Positions 1 through 10,234 of a stretch of DNA of 64,000 nt are shown one piece after another; positions within the stretch are counted from its first letter, which is position 1; each line of letters starts with the position of its first letter. The stretch lies in the NCBI RefSeq assembly GCF_016652235.1, contig NZ_JAEPKU010000001.1, forward strand, positions 99,161 through 163,160. Direction: 5' to 3'. The notes beneath the pieces are model-generated. The model was not told where the DNA came from. It ran no database searches and saw nothing but the letters and a program-made list of their open reading frames with translations. The DNA is from Dysgonomonas sp. Marseille-P4677. GTDB lineage: Bacteria; Bacteroidota; Bacteroidia; Bacteroidales; Dysgonomonadaceae. Position numbers and translations under genes: made by a program.

Positions 1-1340
1 CCTCCATCCAGAACAGGATGTGAATACGGATCGTTCGGATAGTCTACTTCATTGCCTATGCTCCATGCGAATACGGAAACATGGTTTCTATCTCGACGTA
101 CCAAATCGGCTAAGTCTTTTTCTGCCCATTGACCGAAATAGTCAAAGTTGCCTTGAAATCCCGGAGTACCCACGTTCCAGCCTTCGAGCCATTTACGCTT
201 AGGGAATTCCCATTCGTCGTAGGCTTCGTTCAGAACCAGCAGTCCTAACTCATCACATAGAGCATACAGATCGGGAGCCTGCGGGTTGTGGCTTGTACGG
301 ATGGCGTTAACCCCTATTTCTTTCAATGTGAGTAATCGTCTTTTCCATACTTCTTTTGGAACAGCCGAGCCTAACACGCCTGCATCGTGGTGTATACAAA
401 CTCCTTTTACCTTCATCCATTCACCATTCAGGGCAAATCCCTTGTTCGGGTCGAATGTGTAGGTACGCAACCCGGTAACGGTATTGGTTTGATCTATGAC
501 TTTACCGTCTTTGAGTACGGTTGTTTTGAGCCGGTAAAGATTCGGGTTGTTCAGATCCCACAATTGCGGATTGTTTACCTTCAGCTCGGTAGTAATCGTA
601 TTGTTTTGAGCTGTCAGACGAAGCTTTTTGGAATCTTTGGCAACGAGCTTCCCATCGGAAGAAAACAGTTCATTGGTGATTACTAAATTTGCATCGGAGG
701 AAGAAGAGTTGTCTATTTCGACCTCTACGGATAGTACAGCCTGTTTTTTAGTTACCGATTTGGGATAAGCGTAAACTCCCCATTGGGCGATATGAACCGG
801 ATTGGCATATACCATCCAAACGTTGCGGTATATACCCGAACCTGTATACCAGCGGGAGTCGGCGCTCTGGCTATGGTCTACACGAACGGCTATTACGTTG
901 TCTTTTCCATACTGAATATATGGTGTGGCATCGTACATGAACGAAATATATCCGTTAGGACGTTTGCCTAAAGATTGTCCGTTTACAAATACTTCGCTGC
1001 GGTTATAGACACCTTCGAAATACAGGTAGACTTTTTCCCCCTGTTTTGCCTGTGGGATATTAATGGTTTTGCGGTACCAGCCTATGCCCCCGGGCAGGTA
1101 ACCTGTGGCACTGGCCAATGTAGGGCTTAACTGCCCTTTTACACTCCAGTCGTGCGGCAGGTCCAATACCTTCCATTTAGAGTCGTTAAAGGATACGGAT
1201 TGAGCTTCCTTCTCATCGTTGAGTGTAAACTTCCAGCTGTCGTTGATCTTATCCGACTCGCCAAAGGAAACTTGAGCAAATAGCATCGATGAAGACAGTA
1301 AGGATAATACTGCAACAAAAATAACTTTTGAGATTTTCAT
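1..1340 (-). CDS. Glycoside hydrolase family 2 (beta-galactosidase-like), 3' end outside window
   Basis: The first 446 codons are visible. The ATG at 1338-1340 begins a signal peptide (MKISKVIFVAVLSLLSSSML..FA), so the enzyme is exported, probably to the periplasm. The jelly-roll sugar-binding domain is typical of GH2 (WYRKTINIP, then FEGVYNRSEVFVNGQSLG, about residues 65-115). An Ig-like domain and the start of the TIM barrel follow (HHDAGVLG, RTSHNPQAPDLYALCDELG). The frame runs off the window just after SIGNEVDYPN, whose Glu is the expected acid/base; the nucleophile lies beyond the edge. It is divergent in context from the SusF-SusC-SusD-GH30 operon and shares the adjacent HTCS, so it is probably part of the same locus. 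Beta-galactosidase is the commonest activity, but GH2 also includes glucuronidases and mannosidases. Confidence 0.9.
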   Translation of the reverse strand, partial: MKISKVIFVAVLSLLSSSMLFAQVSFGESDKINDSWKFTLNDEKEAQSVSFNDSKWKVLDLPHDWSVKGQLSPTLASATGYLPGGIGWYRKTINIPQAKQGEKVYLYFEGVYNRSEVFVNGQSLGKRPNGYISFMYDATPYIQYGKDNVIAVRVDHSQSADSRWYTGSGIYRNVWMVYANPVHIAQWGVYAYPKSVTKKQAVLSVEVEIDNSSSSDANLVITNELFSSDGKLVAKDSKKLRLTAQNNTITTELKVNNPQLWDLNNPNLYRLKTTVLKDGKVIDQTNTVTGLRTYTFDPNKGFALNGEWMKVKGVCIHHDAGVLGSAVPKEVWKRRLLTLKEIGVNAIRTSHNPQAPDLYALCDELGLLVLNEAYDEWEFPKRKWLEGWNVGTPGFQGNFDYFGQWAEKDLADLVRRDRNHVSVFAWSIGNEVDYPNDPYSHPVLDG

Positions 1341-1366
1341 GATATACTTTTATTTATTTTACAAAG

Positions 1367-1374
1367 CAAAAGTA
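1367..1374 (-). promoter_or_regulatory. Candidate -7 element for the GH2 gene
   Basis: Read on the minus strand this is TACTTTTG, a match to the Bacteroidetes -7 consensus TAnnTTTG. It lies 27 bases upstream of the GH2 start codon. No convincing -33 TTTG is visible, as is common for regulated promoters. Confidence 0.5.
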
Positions 1375-1437
1375 TAATATGTATTTTGGTCTTGAGGCCG
1401 CTGAATTGGGCAAGTTAGGGTGTTAAATTCGTCATGC

Positions 1438-4400
1438 TTATAAATTATTAGCGTTATTTATTATTTGCTTTAAATATTCTGATGGAGCAAGGCCATATTC
1501 ATCTTTGAAGCATTGACGGAAATAGGTTATACTATTTATTCCCACCATGTATGATATTTCTGATATTGTATACTTACCGGTGAGAAGAAATTGTTCGGCA
1601 TTGCGTATCCTTACCTTTCTTATAAATTCATTTGTTGTCATCCCGGCCAATGCCTTCACTTTTCTGTATAGAGTGGAATGGCTCATATTCATTTTGTCGG
1701 CAATAAAAGCAACATCGATCTTGTCCGAATCTAAGTTTTGTTCGATAATTGATGTGACTTTTGCGATGAACTCGTTATCGAGCTTACTTAAAGAATCTAT
1801 AATAATGGCATTCTTATTTACTGTGTTTCTATTTATTAATTCAGCAATTTTCTTTCTCGATTCTAATAAATTTGTAATACGGCTCTGTAATAGATTGGCA
1901 CTAAAAGGTTTGGTGATGTATGATTCAACGCCAATATTGTAGCCATCCGTTCTATCCTGTATCGTGTCTTTGGCTGTAAGTAGGATAATGGGGATATGGC
2001 TGGTTCTTACGTCTTCTTTTAAGTTTTTACTTAGCTCCAGTCCATCCATTTCGGGCATCATAATATCGCTGATAATTATATCGGGTATGCGGGTGAAGGC
2101 AGCTTCCAGTCCTTTTCTTCCGTTTTCTGCTGTGTAGATCTTATACTGTTCCGACAATGAACTTGATATATATTCTCTTATATCTTCATTATCTTCAATT
2201 ACAAGAATTATTTGTTTGGTATCTCCCGATTTCAGGTTTTCGTAATTATCGATACTCTCAATTAAATGTTTAGGTTCAGAGTCAGCATGTAATGCGCTTG
2301 GATAGGTATTATCAGAAATAATACCAAAACGGAATATGGTTCCTTCTCCTTGTTTACTATCTACATCTATGTATCCTTGGTGTATGGAAATTAAATTCTG
2401 TACTAGTGCCAGACCTATACCAGTGCCGGATACCAGTATATCCCTTTCGGCTTGATAGTATCTGTCAAATATTTTGGGAAGTGACTCGGTTGGGATGCCT
2501 ATACCAGTATCGTTGATTTCTATTTCTGTATAATTAATTCCCTGCTTTTGTATATCGCGAAGTTTGAGTGTAATATTTCCTTTGCGTGTATATTTAAAAG
2601 CATTAGATATGAGATTGTCGAGGATGGTTGTTATTATATCCGGATCGAAATATAGAACTACATTTTCTGTCTCAATTACTATATTAAAAGAAATATGGTT
2701 GTTAAGATTGAGTTCTTTATATTTAAGTCCTACTTCCTCTATTAATTGCGCAAGATTTGTTTTGTATACACAAAGTTTCTTGTTTTGAGTTTCAGTTTTT
2801 CTAAATTCCAGTATTTGATTTATAAGACTTAATAGCCGTGTTGCACTTCTATGTATAACAGATATCTTAGAGGAGTGTTTTTCTGCTAAGGTCGGGTCGC
2901 TGTGTAAGTCCTCTAGAGGTCCTAAAATTAAGGTTAAAGGTGTTCGCAATTCATGTGCTATATTTGTAAAGAATCGGAGTCGCTCATTATGTAACTCCTG
3001 TTCTTGTGAGTGATTCCTTTTTTCCAGAGTAAGAGAGTTTTCCAGATCTAATTTACGTTTGTAGAAACGAAATCCGAGAAAAACGATGAGTAATATAGCA
3101 ACAGTATAGAATGATTTGGCCCACCATGTCAGCCATAAAGGAGGATTGACCATAATCTTTAGAGAAGTTATTTCTTCAGCCCATTCTTGATTTTTTACCC
3201 GTGATTTTATTAATAGCTCGTAAGACCCGGGAGGTACATTGCGGAATGTAACAGAGTTCTCACCTTGGGTAGTATACCATATATCTTCTAATCCCTTGAG
3301 CATATATGTATAATCTATCAAATGGTTTAAAGAATAGTCAAGGGCGTTGAAGGAAACCTTAAAAGTATTTTGGTTGTAATCTAGATTTACACTGTTTGCT
3401 ATTAGAGGGATATTTATCTCATCATTAGTTGAGCTGATTTTATTGTTATAGAATTTGAATTCAGTAATGATTGTCGGTGGTAAGCTTATATTCATCGGTA
3501 TTTTTTCAGGATCAAAGTAGCAAACGCCATTTTGTGACCCGAAAAAGATTATTCCTTTAGAGTTCTTTGTTACAGACCCGCTCATGAAGTCTCCGAGAGG
3601 AATGCCATCGTGGTGGTTGTAATTGAAGAATTTATTTTGGTCTGAAATAAAGCGGCTTATTCCTCCATTTGTACTTATCCAAATATTTCCCTGGCTATCC
3701 TCTGTTATTGCTCTTATGTGGCTGTTTATTAGTCCGCTATTGTTGTCGTAGACAATATATTGATCTTCCTTGTCCAGAGAATTGAAGCAAACTAGGCCTT
3801 CACCGGTAGCAATCCACATTCGTCCTTTCTTATCCCTGTATATATGATCGACTGTATTTGATGGGAAGCCAGAATCTGTCTTGAATGTTTTAACCATTTT
3901 CATATTCTCGTCGAGAATTGCTAGACCTTCTCCGAAGAATCCTATCCATAGCCTATCTTTATTATCTTTAGAGATAGCTCGAACCAGATTGTTCGGTAGA
4001 TCGGAGTTTTCTCTTGAATATCCCTTTTTTATCTTTGTAATCAGGTTGTAAGTATATACTCCATTGTTGCTACCTATCCACATGTTCTTCTTGCCATCTT
4101 CATAAAAACAACGTATATCCGTACTTTTGTCGTCTAATTGCAATTTACTTATAAGCCCATATTGAGAGTTATATATATTAACCCCTCCGTTGAATGTTCC
4201 GAACCAAAGATTATTTTCAGAATCTTTGGTAGCAGCTAATATCGCATTGTCGGTAATACTATTTATGCCCTTTTCTATAATCTTAGTTCTTTCTCCGTCA
4301 GCAAATAAATTTATTCCTCCTCCATCAGTTCCAATCCATAATTGGTCTTGTTTATCAGCGCATATACCCCAGGCTACTTTGTTGTTCAGGCTGTTTTTGA

Positions 4401-5511
4401 GTTTAGGTATAGGAGAATACGTCCATGTATTAAAGTATGGAGGATGACTGCTCGTGAAATTTACACCACCACCATAAGTAGCCAGCCATATATTATTAAA
4501 TGTGTCTTGATGAATGCTTCTAATTGTTTGGTTGGACAAACCTTTTCCATCATCGCTATAGGTAATATTCGTAAAAGATATATGCTGTGGTGATGAGAAC
4601 ATACTTTGTTGGAAATCCAGAATGCTTACGCCACCATTTTCTGTGCCTATCCATAGCCGTCCGTCATTGAGCTGGTTTATTGTAAATACATAGTTAGCTA
4701 GGAGTGAATTTTTATTTAGTGGGTCGTGTTTAAATACAGTAAAAGATTCTTTTTCTGCATTGAAGAGTGCAAGTCCATTATTGGTGCCAACCCAAATATT
4801 GTCATTTTTGTCGATATAGATTACTCTGACTTCATCTCCGGGCAGGCTTTCTTTGTTGTTTGGATCATGTCTGAAATTTTTTATAGTCTTATCTTTTAAA
4901 GATAAGACACTTAATCCTGACCAGACGTGCCCCATATATAGCAATCCTTTATTGTCTTCTTTTACAGCCCAAAGATTCTCATTGACCATCTCCGGAACTG
5001 TTGTTTTATTGTAGTGTACAAAGGTTTGGGTTTTCTTATCAAAATACTCTACCCCTTTATGATATGTTGATATCCAAAGGTTGCCATTTGGAGAATTGGT
5101 TATGTCGGTTATGTCATTTGTAACTAGACTCTTATTATTGCTTGGGTCGTATTTATAATGTTTGAAAGTCTCACTCTTACAATCGAATGCATTTAAGCCT
5201 TCCCGTTGTGTTGCTATCCATACTATATCATCAAATTTGTCAGCATATACCTTGTTGAGCTCATTTCCACTGATACTATTGTTATTAGGGGTCCCATTTT
5301 TCTTCTTGTATATTTTAAAGCTATTTCCATCAAATCTATTCAGTCCTGATTCAGTTGCGAACCAGATAAAGCCTTTTTTGTCTTGTGCAATACTTACTAC
5401 ATAGTTGTTGGAAATACCTTGCTCCATCCCCAGTGTTTTTATGCCATATTGTTGTGCAAGAGTAAAAATAGGTGGCATGAATAAAAAAATAAATATCAGC
5501 TTATTTTTCAT
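1438..5511 (-). CDS. Hybrid two-component system regulator (HTCS) of the first polysaccharide locus
   Basis: A one-protein sensor and regulator that senses a glycan fragment in the periplasm and activates the neighbouring Sus-type operon. In order: signal peptide, two-bladed Reg_prop beta-propeller sensor (about residues 25-710, repeated W-I/V-G/A-T motifs), Y_Y_Y domain (about 720-790), one membrane segment (about 800-820), histidine kinase with phospho-acceptor His853 in AHELRTPL, ATPase boxes (DTGIGIP, GTGIGLAL), receiver domain with Asp1149 in SDIMMPEMDG, and a C-terminal AraC-type HTH pair. All key residues are intact. The frame is open to a start at 5532, but the ATG at 5509-5511 begins the signal peptide and lies downstream of a good promoter element at 5530-5537, so I use it. 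The ligand is unknown. Confidence 0.95.
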   Translation of the reverse strand: MKNKLIFIFLFMPPIFTLAQQYGIKTLGMEQGISNNYVVSIAQDKKGFIWFATESGLNRFDGNSFKIYKKKNGTPNNNSISGNELNKVYADKFDDIVWIATQREGLNAFDCKSETFKHYKYDPSNNKSLVTNDITDITNSPNGNLWISTYHKGVEYFDKKTQTFVHYNKTTVPEMVNENLWAVKEDNKGLLYMGHVWSGLSVLSLKDKTIKNFRHDPNNKESLPGDEVRVIYIDKNDNIWVGTNNGLALFNAEKESFTVFKHDPLNKNSLLANYVFTINQLNDGRLWIGTENGGVSILDFQQSMFSSPQHISFTNITYSDDGKGLSNQTIRSIHQDTFNNIWLATYGGGVNFTSSHPPYFNTWTYSPIPKLKNSLNNKVAWGICADKQDQLWIGTDGGGINLFADGERTKIIEKGINSITDNAILAATKDSENNLWFGTFNGGVNIYNSQYGLISKLQLDDKSTDIRCFYEDGKKNMWIGSNNGVYTYNLITKIKKGYSRENSDLPNNLVRAISKDNKDRLWIGFFGEGLAILDENMKMVKTFKTDSGFPSNTVDHIYRDKKGRMWIATGEGLVCFNSLDKEDQYIVYDNNSGLINSHIRAITEDSQGNIWISTNGGISRFISDQNKFFNYNHHDGIPLGDFMSGSVTKNSKGIIFFGSQNGVCYFDPEKIPMNISLPPTIITEFKFYNNKISSTNDEINIPLIANSVNLDYNQNTFKVSFNALDYSLNHLIDYTYMLKGLEDIWYTTQGENSVTFRNVPPGSYELLIKSRVKNQEWAEEITSLKIMVNPPLWLTWWAKSFYTVAILLIVFLGFRFYKRKLDLENSLTLEKRNHSQEQELHNERLRFFTNIAHELRTPLTLILGPLEDLHSDPTLAEKHSSKISVIHRSATRLLSLINQILEFRKTETQNKKLCVYKTNLAQLIEEVGLKYKELNLNNHISFNIVIETENVVLYFDPDIITTILDNLISNAFKYTRKGNITLKLRDIQKQGINYTEIEINDTGIGIPTESLPKIFDRYYQAERDILVSGTGIGLALVQNLISIHQGYIDVDSKQGEGTIFRFGIISDNTYPSALHADSEPKHLIESIDNYENLKSGDTKQIILVIEDNEDIREYISSSLSEQYKIYTAENGRKGLEAAFTRIPDIIISDIMMPEMDGLELSKNLKEDVRTSHIPIILLTAKDTIQDRTDGYNIGVESYITKPFSANLLQSRITNLLESRKKIAELINRNTVNKNAIIIDSLSKLDNEFIAKVTSIIEQNLDSDKIDVAFIADKMNMSHSTLYRKVKALAGMTTNEFIRKVRIRNAEQFLLTGKYTISEISYMVGINSITYFRQCFKDEYGLAPSEYLKQIINNANNL

Positions 5512-5529
5512 GTTTCTTTCTTTAAAACT

Positions 5530-5537
5530 CAAATGTA
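5530..5537 (-). promoter_or_regulatory. -7 element of the HTCS gene
   Basis: TACATTTG on the minus strand, 18 bases before the ATG at 5511. A transcript from here would begin near 5524, which rules out the longer frame start at 5532. Confidence 0.6.
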
Positions 5538-5634
5538 ATAATAATAAGATAAACTAGAAGGCTTGATTAATTGTTGACCGATTTGATAACTATTAATGAC
5601 TACTTTGTTGGTTATTCTATAATGAACCAATGGC

Positions 5635-5642
5635 TACATTTG
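5635..5642 (+). promoter_or_regulatory. Candidate -7 element of the SusF-SusC-SusD-GH30 operon
   Basis: TACATTTG, about 100 bases before the first operon gene. No TTTG is found at the usual 19-21 base spacing, which fits a promoter that needs HTCS activation. The rest of the 5538-5743 gap is AT-rich, with no other structure that I can support. Confidence 0.45.
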
Positions 5643-5743
5643 TAACGTCATTTGCTTTAGAGCGGTCTGTAATGTGTCATAACCATCTGCATATACAGTC
5701 TTTAGCATGACATACATTAATTCATAAACTAAAATCTGATTTC

Positions 5744-7183
5744 ATGAAAACAAAAAAGTATTTAAGCTTATTGCTGGTCCTTTTATTTTTCTTAAGTGGA
5801 TGTAGCGACGATGATAAGTTTACTGATGTAGACGGATTACCTCCTACGATTGTGCTGGGCTCTTCAAATATAAAAACAGAGCCAGGGAGGAAATTTATTG
5901 TTAAAGCAACAATTGAAGATAAGGACGGTTTACAATCTATTAATCTGAAAAACGCAGCCTTTCAATTAGATAAAACTATAGATTTTACATTAGCAGATAC
6001 TGTAACATATCTATTCAGTCTAAATTATGAATTCCAGGCACCTGGAGATTTGGTAGATGACCGTTACGATCTGGATATTACAGTAACAGATTTAGGCGGT
6101 CGTTCAGTTAAAGAAACTGTATTAGTGACAATGGATGGAGATTTTACTAATCCCATCTTTACAGTTGCTCCTGATGAAGCAGTTACTGTATTGTTAAAAG
6201 CGGAGACCCGTTTGAATGTGAAATTTACAGTAGAAGATGATAAAGCCCTTAATTTAGTTACTATTAAAATTCCAGAACTGAATTATACAAAAGAGATTAC
6301 TTCTTTTTCTAATTCAGGCAAAACTCTTGAATTTAACGACCCCATCGCTTTGCCTTCTGCCGTTGCAACTTATAACTTAACTATTCTTGCTCAGGATAAA
6401 TCTGGATTAACAGCTGAGAAAAATAGTGTTATTACTGTATCGGAAATGCCTGATTTCTCTAAAATGTATTTGATTGATGTTACTAATGCCTCTCAGCTGA
6501 ACAGTGATATATTTGGTATTCCTATGCTAATTGAGCACACAGGGGCGTATACTTACAAAGCACGTTATTATTCAGAAGTAGCAGGTACTGAAATACGTTT
6601 TGCTCCTCAAAAAACTGATTTTAGTCCTATCTGTTTTGGAAAAGATCCAGTAAACAATAATGTGTTGACAGATGATCCTGATGTATCTCTGCCAATTGTT
6701 CTACCTGCAAAAGGGTATTACGAAATAGTTTTTAATGTAAAAAGTGGAGAATATTCAGTTGAATCTTATGTACCAACAGATACACCAGTTGCTATAGGTA
6801 GCCCAATGTATTTAAATGCAAGTGATCTGGCGGCTGGTACTATTCCTTTGCAAATAGGTTTGGTCGGTAGTGGTGTCCCTGATTCGGGAAACTGGAATCC
6901 CGCGGAACCGTTAATACTTAAACAAAATAGTGAGAATAAATTCTTATTCTCTGTTGAAATGACTCTAGAGGCAGGGAAGGATATTGAATTTATTATTCAG
7001 ACTCAGCATTCTTGGGGTTGGTGGCCTGAGCCTTTCTGGCGTTGGGAAAGAGGTGAAGATCCAGAAATGAATATTGCAAATGGAGGAGAGAATCCGGCTA
7101 AATGGAAAGTTAAAACTTCTGGAAAATATATTTTCAAGTTTGATTCACACTTAAAGCGTTCGAAATTTTATCCTATTAACTAA
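5744..7183 (+). CDS. SusE/SusF-like surface glycan-binding lipoprotein
   Basis: A 479-residue lipoprotein: the signal ends in LSGC (Cys20), followed by SDDD, an Asp-rich motif of the kind associated with export to the outer surface in Bacteroidetes. Residues about 30-235 look like two tandem Ig-like (cadherin or DUF4625-like) domains rich in D-K-D-G-L motifs. From about residue 240 the protein resembles the carbohydrate-binding repeats of SusE/SusF (MYLIDVTNAS, then FAPQKTDFSPICFGKD, and a Trp-rich tail WGWWPEPFWRWERG). It probably captures glycan at the cell surface. It is the first gene of the operon, 18 bases before susC. In most loci the SusE/F-type gene follows susD, so its leading position is a small departure. 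Confidence 0.75.
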   Translation: MKTKKYLSLLLVLLFFLSGCSDDDKFTDVDGLPPTIVLGSSNIKTEPGRKFIVKATIEDKDGLQSINLKNAAFQLDKTIDFTLADTVTYLFSLNYEFQAPGDLVDDRYDLDITVTDLGGRSVKETVLVTMDGDFTNPIFTVAPDEAVTVLLKAETRLNVKFTVEDDKALNLVTIKIPELNYTKEITSFSNSGKTLEFNDPIALPSAVATYNLTILAQDKSGLTAEKNSVITVSEMPDFSKMYLIDVTNASQLNSDIFGIPMLIEHTGAYTYKARYYSEVAGTEIRFAPQKTDFSPICFGKDPVNNNVLTDDPDVSLPIVLPAKGYYEIVFNVKSGEYSVESYVPTDTPVAIGSPMYLNASDLAAGTIPLQIGLVGSGVPDSGNWNPAEPLILKQNSENKFLFSVEMTLEAGKDIEFIIQTQHSWGWWPEPFWRWERGEDPEMNIANGGENPAKWKVKTSGKYIFKFDSHLKRSKFYPIN

Positions 7184-7201
7184 TATCATAAACTATATAC
7201 A

Positions 7202-10200
7202 ATGAAAAAATATTTAATATTTCTGTTGTTAATCTTATCAGCCAGCTTAGTGGCACAGAATAAGGTTGCTCTTACAGGAACGGTTATTGGAGCAGTGGAT
7301 CAAGAGCCTCTTATTGGAGTAACCGTTATGGAAAAAGGTACTACAAATGCTACGATGACAGATATTGACGGCAATTATAGATTGTCTAATGTATCTGAAA
7401 ATAGTGTTATTGTATTTTCGATGATTGGGTTTGCTACTCAAGAAATAAAAATGAATAATAGTGGCGTAATTAATATTTCCTTAGAAGACGATACTAAAAT
7501 ATTAGATGATGTCGTAGTTATAGGTTATGGTGTTGTAAAGAAGAGTGACTTGACGAGCTCTATTACAACTGTAAAAGGCGAAGAATTAAAAAGTATAACC
7601 AGTGGAAATGCACTTTATTCACTACAAGGTAAAGCTAATGGGGTTCAAATAGCTGGAGATGGTGGGCCTGGAGCTACACCCCGTGTTATTATACGTGGTG
7701 TAACTACAATAAATGGTTCGGACCCTTTATATGTAGTAGATGGAGTTCCTATTGCAGGTAATATAAACTTCTTAAATCAAAACGACATACAAAGTATAGA
7801 AGTCCTTAAAGATGCTTCAGCAGCTGCCATATATGGAACAAGAGGTTCTAACGGAGTTATCATGGTTACTACTAAAAAAGGATCAGCAGGGAAAACCAAA
7901 TTTCAGATAGATGCGGCTTTTGGCCTCCAAACCTTAAATAAACCCAATATGGCGGATGCCGTTACTTATGAGAAGGTAACAAAAGAGCGTTATCTAAATG
8001 ACGATTATAAAGAACCTATATGGAATACTCCTCAAGGTGCTGGCTATACAGATTGGTGGGATCAAACAATTAATGACTTTGGATATACACAATCATATAA
8101 CTTAAGTTTTCAGGGGGGAACTGATAAGTTTGTATTTAGTGGAAGTATTGGCTATTTCCGTCAAGACTCTCAATATGACGTTGGCTATTGGGAACGTATA
8201 ACAGGACGTTTTAATACTGAGTATAAGTTTAGTGAAATAGTGAAAGCTGGTGTGGACTTTGCTCCAAGATATGAAAACTGGGATGATACTCCTAATTTAT
8301 TTGATGCCGTTATGCGTATGGATCCAACCACGCCTGTTTTTAAGCCAGAAGAAGAATGGACTTCTAACAAATTTGATAATTATGCTCGTTCTTATAATAA
8401 TCAGGTTTGGAATCCAGTAGCAAGTCTAGCCCGTCAAAACAAGCATAGTCGGGAATATGGCCTTATGATGAATCCTTATGTTAGTATTGAACCTATGAAG
8501 GGTTTGATAGCACGTAGTCAGTTTAGTGTAAATGCCCGATTTAGAGTAAATGATGTATTTACTCCTAAATTTACGATCGATTTATTAGAAAAAAACGAAT
8601 TAGCAAAAGCTGAACGAAAATCAAACGATTGGGTTGACTGGACATGGACAAATACGCTCAATTATATGAAAACATTCGATCAAAAGCATAATATTAATCT
8701 GATGGGTGGATTTACTATGGAGAAGCAGGCTGAATATTGGCTGACAGGTTCACAAGAAGGTATTCCTAATAATCTCTCAGATCTTCAGTATGTAAGTGCG
8801 GGAACTCTTAATCCTAAAGCTAGTGGTACAGATGTATATAACTCTTTAATCTCTTATTTGGGGCGTGCTATGTATAATTACGATAATCGTTATTATATTA
8901 CGGGATCGGTTCGTATAGATGGTTCTTCTAAATTTCCTACAGGGAATAAATATGCGACTTTCCCTGCTGTGTCAGGCGCATGGCGTGTATCGGGCGAAGA
9001 ATTTATGAAAGATCAAAATATTATATCCAATCTCAAAATTCGCGCAGGATGGGGACAAGTAGGGAATCAAGCAATAGCTTCGGGTGCTTATCTGAATCTT
9101 ATAGGGAATGCTGATTATGTATTGGGTGGAGATCGCTATATAGGTACAGCAATTAGCCAGGTCGGAAATCCGACTTTGGTTTGGGAAACAGTTGAAGATG
9201 TTAATTTGGGCGTAGATATGAGTTTTTTAAATAATCGTTTGGATATTACGGCGGATATTTATAGTAAAAAGTCAAAAGATATGCTTATGCCTAAACCAAA
9301 TCTTTTGATTTCTGGATATCCTATGTGGAATGCAGAAATGTGGACTAATATCGGAAGCATGGAAGCTAAAGGATGGGAATTCTCTGCAAACTGGAAAGAT
9401 AATGTGAATGACTTTAACTATGAGGTGGGAGTCAACTTATCTGGAGTGAAAAATAAGGCGAGGAAATTTGTCGGAGATACACCTTTATTAAGAGGAGGCT
9501 TTTTTAATGATTATATAATAAAGAATGTAGCAGGAGAAGAAATAAGCCGTTTCTATGGTTTTATAGCTGATGGAATATTTCAAAATCAAACTGAAATAAA
9601 TAGCCATACAAGCAATGTTGGAGAAAAACTTCAGCCTGAAGCGAAACCAGGGGATATACGCTTCAAAGATTTGAATAACGATGGAAAATTAGACGATAAC
9701 GATAAGACATATATTGGGAGCGCTTTCCCTGATTTGATGGTTGGACTAAATATACATCTGGGATACAAAAATTTCGATTTAATTTCTAATTTTTATGGTA
9801 CAATAGGCAATGATATCTATAATAGTGCTATGGGCGGTTTTTATGCAGGGACTGAAGGACAAAATATTTTTGCTGATGCCTATGATAAAGCATGGAGAGG
9901 AGAGGGTACGAGCAATTTTTATCCTCGTCTTTCGGCCAATGATAAGAATTTGAATTTTCGTAGAGTTTCATCATTTTTTGTAGAGGATGGATCGTATTTC
10001 CGTTGTAAGTTACTACAATTAGGATATACTCTTCCATCCAAAATTACAAGAGGTATTGGTGTACGTTTCTCAGCTTCTGCACAAAACCTATTTACTATTA
10101 CAAACTATTCTGGAATGGATCCAGAGCGCGCGGCTTTAGGAGGAGTGCTAGAGGCTGGAATAGATAATTTAGGCTATCCTAATCCACGAACATTCTTATT

Positions 10201-10222
10201 TGGTGTCAATATAAACTTTTAA
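7202..10222 (+). CDS. SusC-like TonB-dependent outer membrane receptor
   Basis: A 1006-residue outer membrane transporter that imports oligosaccharides with the SusD lid. A signal peptide (ending SLVAQ) is followed by a carboxypeptidase-regulatory-like domain (about 24-100, GTVIGAVDQEPLIGVTV), the plug domain (about 115-225, including DPLYVVDGVPI and IEVLKDASAAAIYGTRGSNG, the SusC signature), and the beta barrel ending in an aromatic C-terminus (GVNINF). The length fits the family. It lies 18 bases after the SusF-like gene and 12 before susD. The glycan is not readable from sequence. Confidence 0.95.
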   Translation: MKKYLIFLLLILSASLVAQNKVALTGTVIGAVDQEPLIGVTVMEKGTTNATMTDIDGNYRLSNVSENSVIVFSMIGFATQEIKMNNSGVINISLEDDTKILDDVVVIGYGVVKKSDLTSSITTVKGEELKSITSGNALYSLQGKANGVQIAGDGGPGATPRVIIRGVTTINGSDPLYVVDGVPIAGNINFLNQNDIQSIEVLKDASAAAIYGTRGSNGVIMVTTKKGSAGKTKFQIDAAFGLQTLNKPNMADAVTYEKVTKERYLNDDYKEPIWNTPQGAGYTDWWDQTINDFGYTQSYNLSFQGGTDKFVFSGSIGYFRQDSQYDVGYWERITGRFNTEYKFSEIVKAGVDFAPRYENWDDTPNLFDAVMRMDPTTPVFKPEEEWTSNKFDNYARSYNNQVWNPVASLARQNKHSREYGLMMNPYVSIEPMKGLIARSQFSVNARFRVNDVFTPKFTIDLLEKNELAKAERKSNDWVDWTWTNTLNYMKTFDQKHNINLMGGFTMEKQAEYWLTGSQEGIPNNLSDLQYVSAGTLNPKASGTDVYNSLISYLGRAMYNYDNRYYITGSVRIDGSSKFPTGNKYATFPAVSGAWRVSGEEFMKDQNIISNLKIRAGWGQVGNQAIASGAYLNLIGNADYVLGGDRYIGTAISQVGNPTLVWETVEDVNLGVDMSFLNNRLDITADIYSKKSKDMLMPKPNLLISGYPMWNAEMWTNIGSMEAKGWEFSANWKDNVNDFNYEVGVNLSGVKNKARKFVGDTPLLRGGFFNDYIIKNVAGEEISRFYGFIADGIFQNQTEINSHTSNVGEKLQPEAKPGDIRFKDLNNDGKLDDNDKTYIGSAFPDLMVGLNIHLGYKNFDLISNFYGTIGNDIYNSAMGGFYAGTEGQNIFADAYDKAWRGEGTSNFYPRLSANDKNLNFRRVSSFFVEDGSYFRCKLLQLGYTLPSKITRGIGVRFSASAQNLFTITNYSGMDPERAALGGVLEAGIDNLGYPNPRTFLFGVNINF

Positions 10223-10234
10223 TCGGTTACAAAA

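Noticed and set aside
387..686. 99-codon plus-strand frame at the left edge
   Set aside because: The opposite strand carries a continuous GH2 sequence with signal peptide and catalytic motif through the whole region.
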